Assembly (NCBI GenBank): GCA_027490995.1
Contig: JAIXWY010000011.1
Coordinates: 620,001 to 684,000, forward strand
From: Opitutaceae bacterium
Lineage (GTDB): Bacteria > Verrucomicrobiota > Verrucomicrobiia > Opitutales > Opitutaceae
Direction of reading: 5' to 3'
DNA: 64,000 bases
A program made the translations under genes and the position numbers. The notes beneath the pieces were generated by a model. The model was not told where the DNA came from and made no database searches. It saw nothing but the letters and a program-made list of their open reading frames with translations. This document shows positions 62,706 through 64,000 of the stretch, piece after piece. The first letter of the stretch is position 1. Every line of letters begins with the position of its first letter.

Positions 62706-63941
62706 CTACCGCGTGAGCGCGTAGCCGATACGATACTGATCTGCCTCGCGGCGATTGTAGTCGATCAGCGTCTCACCCCAGCCGTTGAAATACTGAATGT
62801 GCAGGTATCCCGCCGCGCTGCGGCGGGCGGTCGGGACCATGCGGAGCGGCACGGTGAATTCGAACTGACCGCTCCCGTAGCCCGAACTCCTTCCCTTGCG
62901 GAGGGTCGCGGCGAACTGCAGTCCTTGATCGCGGCCGACCCGGATGCGCCACTCCACGTTCCCACGGTAGCGGTCGATGTCCGGATTTTCCTCTTTCTCG
63001 ACGTAGCTGATGAACCGCGGCGTGATCCACACCCGCCAGCGGTCGCCGATCGGCACGATCGCTGCGGGGGCAAAGTACGCGGTATTTAAGCTCCGCGAAG
63101 CGAGCGTCTTCTGCCCGTTGGACTCATGCTGCAGGCCCGCTTGGATCCCGAGGCGAGTCATCCAATCCGGCTTGAGGTGAAAATCGTCGCGAAAGAAAAA
63201 CAGCGTCGGCCGGTAGCTCGAGTCGTGAAAAGGCTTCGATTCGCCGTTCAGGTCCCAGACGCTGGTCTGGGTGTATCCAAAGTAAAGCGACTGCCACCAA
63301 CGCGGGTCCGTCCCCGAAGGGGCAATGAGACGGTACTTAAAGCTAAACTGCAGCCGGGCGTTCCAGCCGCCGACCGGGCCGAGCAGGAAGTACGTTGGCT
63401 CGTAGGTCGAAACATGGCGCCGCACTGTCTCGCGTTCGGACTCGAGGTCGAGGCTGTCGCCTCGCAGCGAAGTCCCCTTCACGACCTCCGGCGTGGGGCC
63501 GCCACCGGCGGCCGCGGCAGCGGCCCCAGCGGCCGAGGGCGTGACCACGAACATCACCGGATTGGTCGAAAGGTCAGTAAACCGGAGCGAGACGGTTCCC
63601 GACGCCGTCGCAGGCACCGTCACGGCGAAGCGAAGCGTGCTGAAACTCTGCGGTGCAATCGCCAATTGGGCCCCCAAGGCTACCCCCAACGGCCGCACCT
63701 CGATCCGTTGCAACCCACCGCCGCTCGCGAACTCCGCGCGCAGCACCCGCGGGATCACAACATCAAACGGTCCTCCCGAGGGATTGTTCACATAGACGGT
63801 CAACTCCAGAACCTCGCCCGCCTCGACGGCCCGGGTCGGCGGCACCAACAGCAGATCTGGATTGGCCGCGACTGTGCGTAAGAGGGCAAGCATCAGGCCC
63901 AGGCCACACGCGATCCGACGAAAAGACCCCAGCTTCAACAT
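62706..63941 (-). CDS. pldA: Outer-membrane phospholipase A-like protein (PldA) with N-terminal extra domain
   Basis: The ATG at 63941 gives 411 residues with a signal peptide ending about residue 26 (TVAANP). Residues 30-165 form an extra beta-sandwich-like domain with an Ala/Gly-rich linker at about 140-155. Residues 175-411 are the beta-barrel. The OMPLA active site is visible: H272 and S274 in LQHESNGQ and N286 in SRSLN, with the same spacing as E. coli H142, S144 and N156. It should cleave phospholipids in the outer leaflet. The barrel call is firm; the N-terminal domain has no equivalent in E. coli PldA. It is convergent with the large PVC heme gene. Confidence 0.87.
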   Translation of the reverse strand: MLKLGSFRRIACGLGLMLALLRTVAANPDLLLVPPTRAVEAGEVLELTVYVNNPSGGPFDVVIPRVLRAEFASGGGLQRIEVRPLGVALGAQLAIAPQSFSTLRFAVTVPATASGTVSLRFTDLSTNPVMFVVTPSAAGAAAAAAGGGPTPEVVKGTSLRGDSLDLESERETVRRHVSTYEPTYFLLGPVGGWNARLQFSFKYRLIAPSGTDPRWWQSLYFGYTQTSVWDLNGESKPFHDSSYRPTLFFFRDDFHLKPDWMTRLGIQAGLQHESNGQKTLASRSLNTAYFAPAAIVPIGDRWRVWITPRFISYVEKEENPDIDRYRGNVEWRIRVGRDQGLQFAATLRKGRSSGYGSGQFEFTVPLRMVPTARRSAAGYLHIQYFNGWGETLIDYNRREADQYRIGYALTR

Positions 63942-64000
63942 AGTGGCGCGAGCGTGTCTCAGGATCGATGCCTTGACCAGAGCGAAGCGCACCACGCACC

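Noticed and set aside
1..64000. Mobile elements, integrases, phage genes, tRNA or rRNA genes.
   Set aside because: None could be recognised on either strand; gene-free gaps are short and without cloverleaf or terminal-repeat structure.

Overview
The window is 64 kb of GC-rich bacterial chromosome, coding almost throughout. I read it as a Verrucomicrobiota genome, most likely Opitutaceae-like. The evidence is PSD1/planctomycete-cytochrome and DUF1501 proteins, two propeller-HEAT-CxxCH proteins of the PVC type, a ThuA-DUF1080 fusion, Verrucomicrobia-style C-terminal repeats on a giant subtilase, and a DksA-like gene just before lspA. I see no rRNA, tRNA, CRISPR array, IS element or phage gene. 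The first 40 kb looks like ordinary chromosomal core with a few accessory islands.

Layout. 1-10.9 kb is housekeeping: dksA-like, lspA, guaB and purA (the two branch enzymes that use IMP), then a minus-strand run of manC, ruvX, truA, comF, accD and folC, and a divergent MoeZ-type ThiF-rhodanese gene. 11-19.6 kb holds a small AT-hook/HTH protein, a divergent pair (SDR versus HTH-metallo-beta-lactamase plus 3-hydroxyisobutyrate-dehydrogenase-like), an rluA/tonB-like/maf/SDR run, an SRAP gene and an AI-2E-family permease. 19.6-23.1 kb has two lipoproteins and an M3 oligopeptidase.

23.3-31.2 kb is the most unusual part. It has an ExbB/TolQ-like channel protein, an Hsp70/actin-fold protein with an FHA-like tail, and two VWA proteins whose single N-terminal membrane helix matches the ExbD/TolR proton-carrying helix. 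Facing them are a membrane TPR protein and two exported Gly-rich proteins. This looks like a proton-driven stator whose periplasmic effector is a VWA pair, one with an intact MIDAS site and one with a broken site. I do not recognise it as a described system.

31.4-40.5 kb carries an M48 lipoprotein protease, a P450, the subtilase-propeller protein, cdd, hisS and an HU gene with a strong intrinsic terminator. From 58.0 down to 40.5 kb is an almost unbroken minus-strand series. It starts with a cupin/TIM-barrel/Gfo-Idh sugar operon, ended by tandem hairpins. Next come ThuA-DUF1080, a PVC heme protein, PSD1, DUF1501 and a membrane cytochrome, then an ABC exporter and a VTT membrane protein. A PAS-AraC regulator sits upstream of the sugar operon, next to a divergent 1134-residue PVC heme protein. 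The window ends with a PldA-like outer-membrane phospholipase.

Two window-wide features stand out. Many start codons follow a pyrimidine-rich tract (often CCTCC or TTTTCC) rather than a Shine-Dalgarno sequence. AccD and the DksA-like protein have each lost three of the four zinc cysteines of their families.
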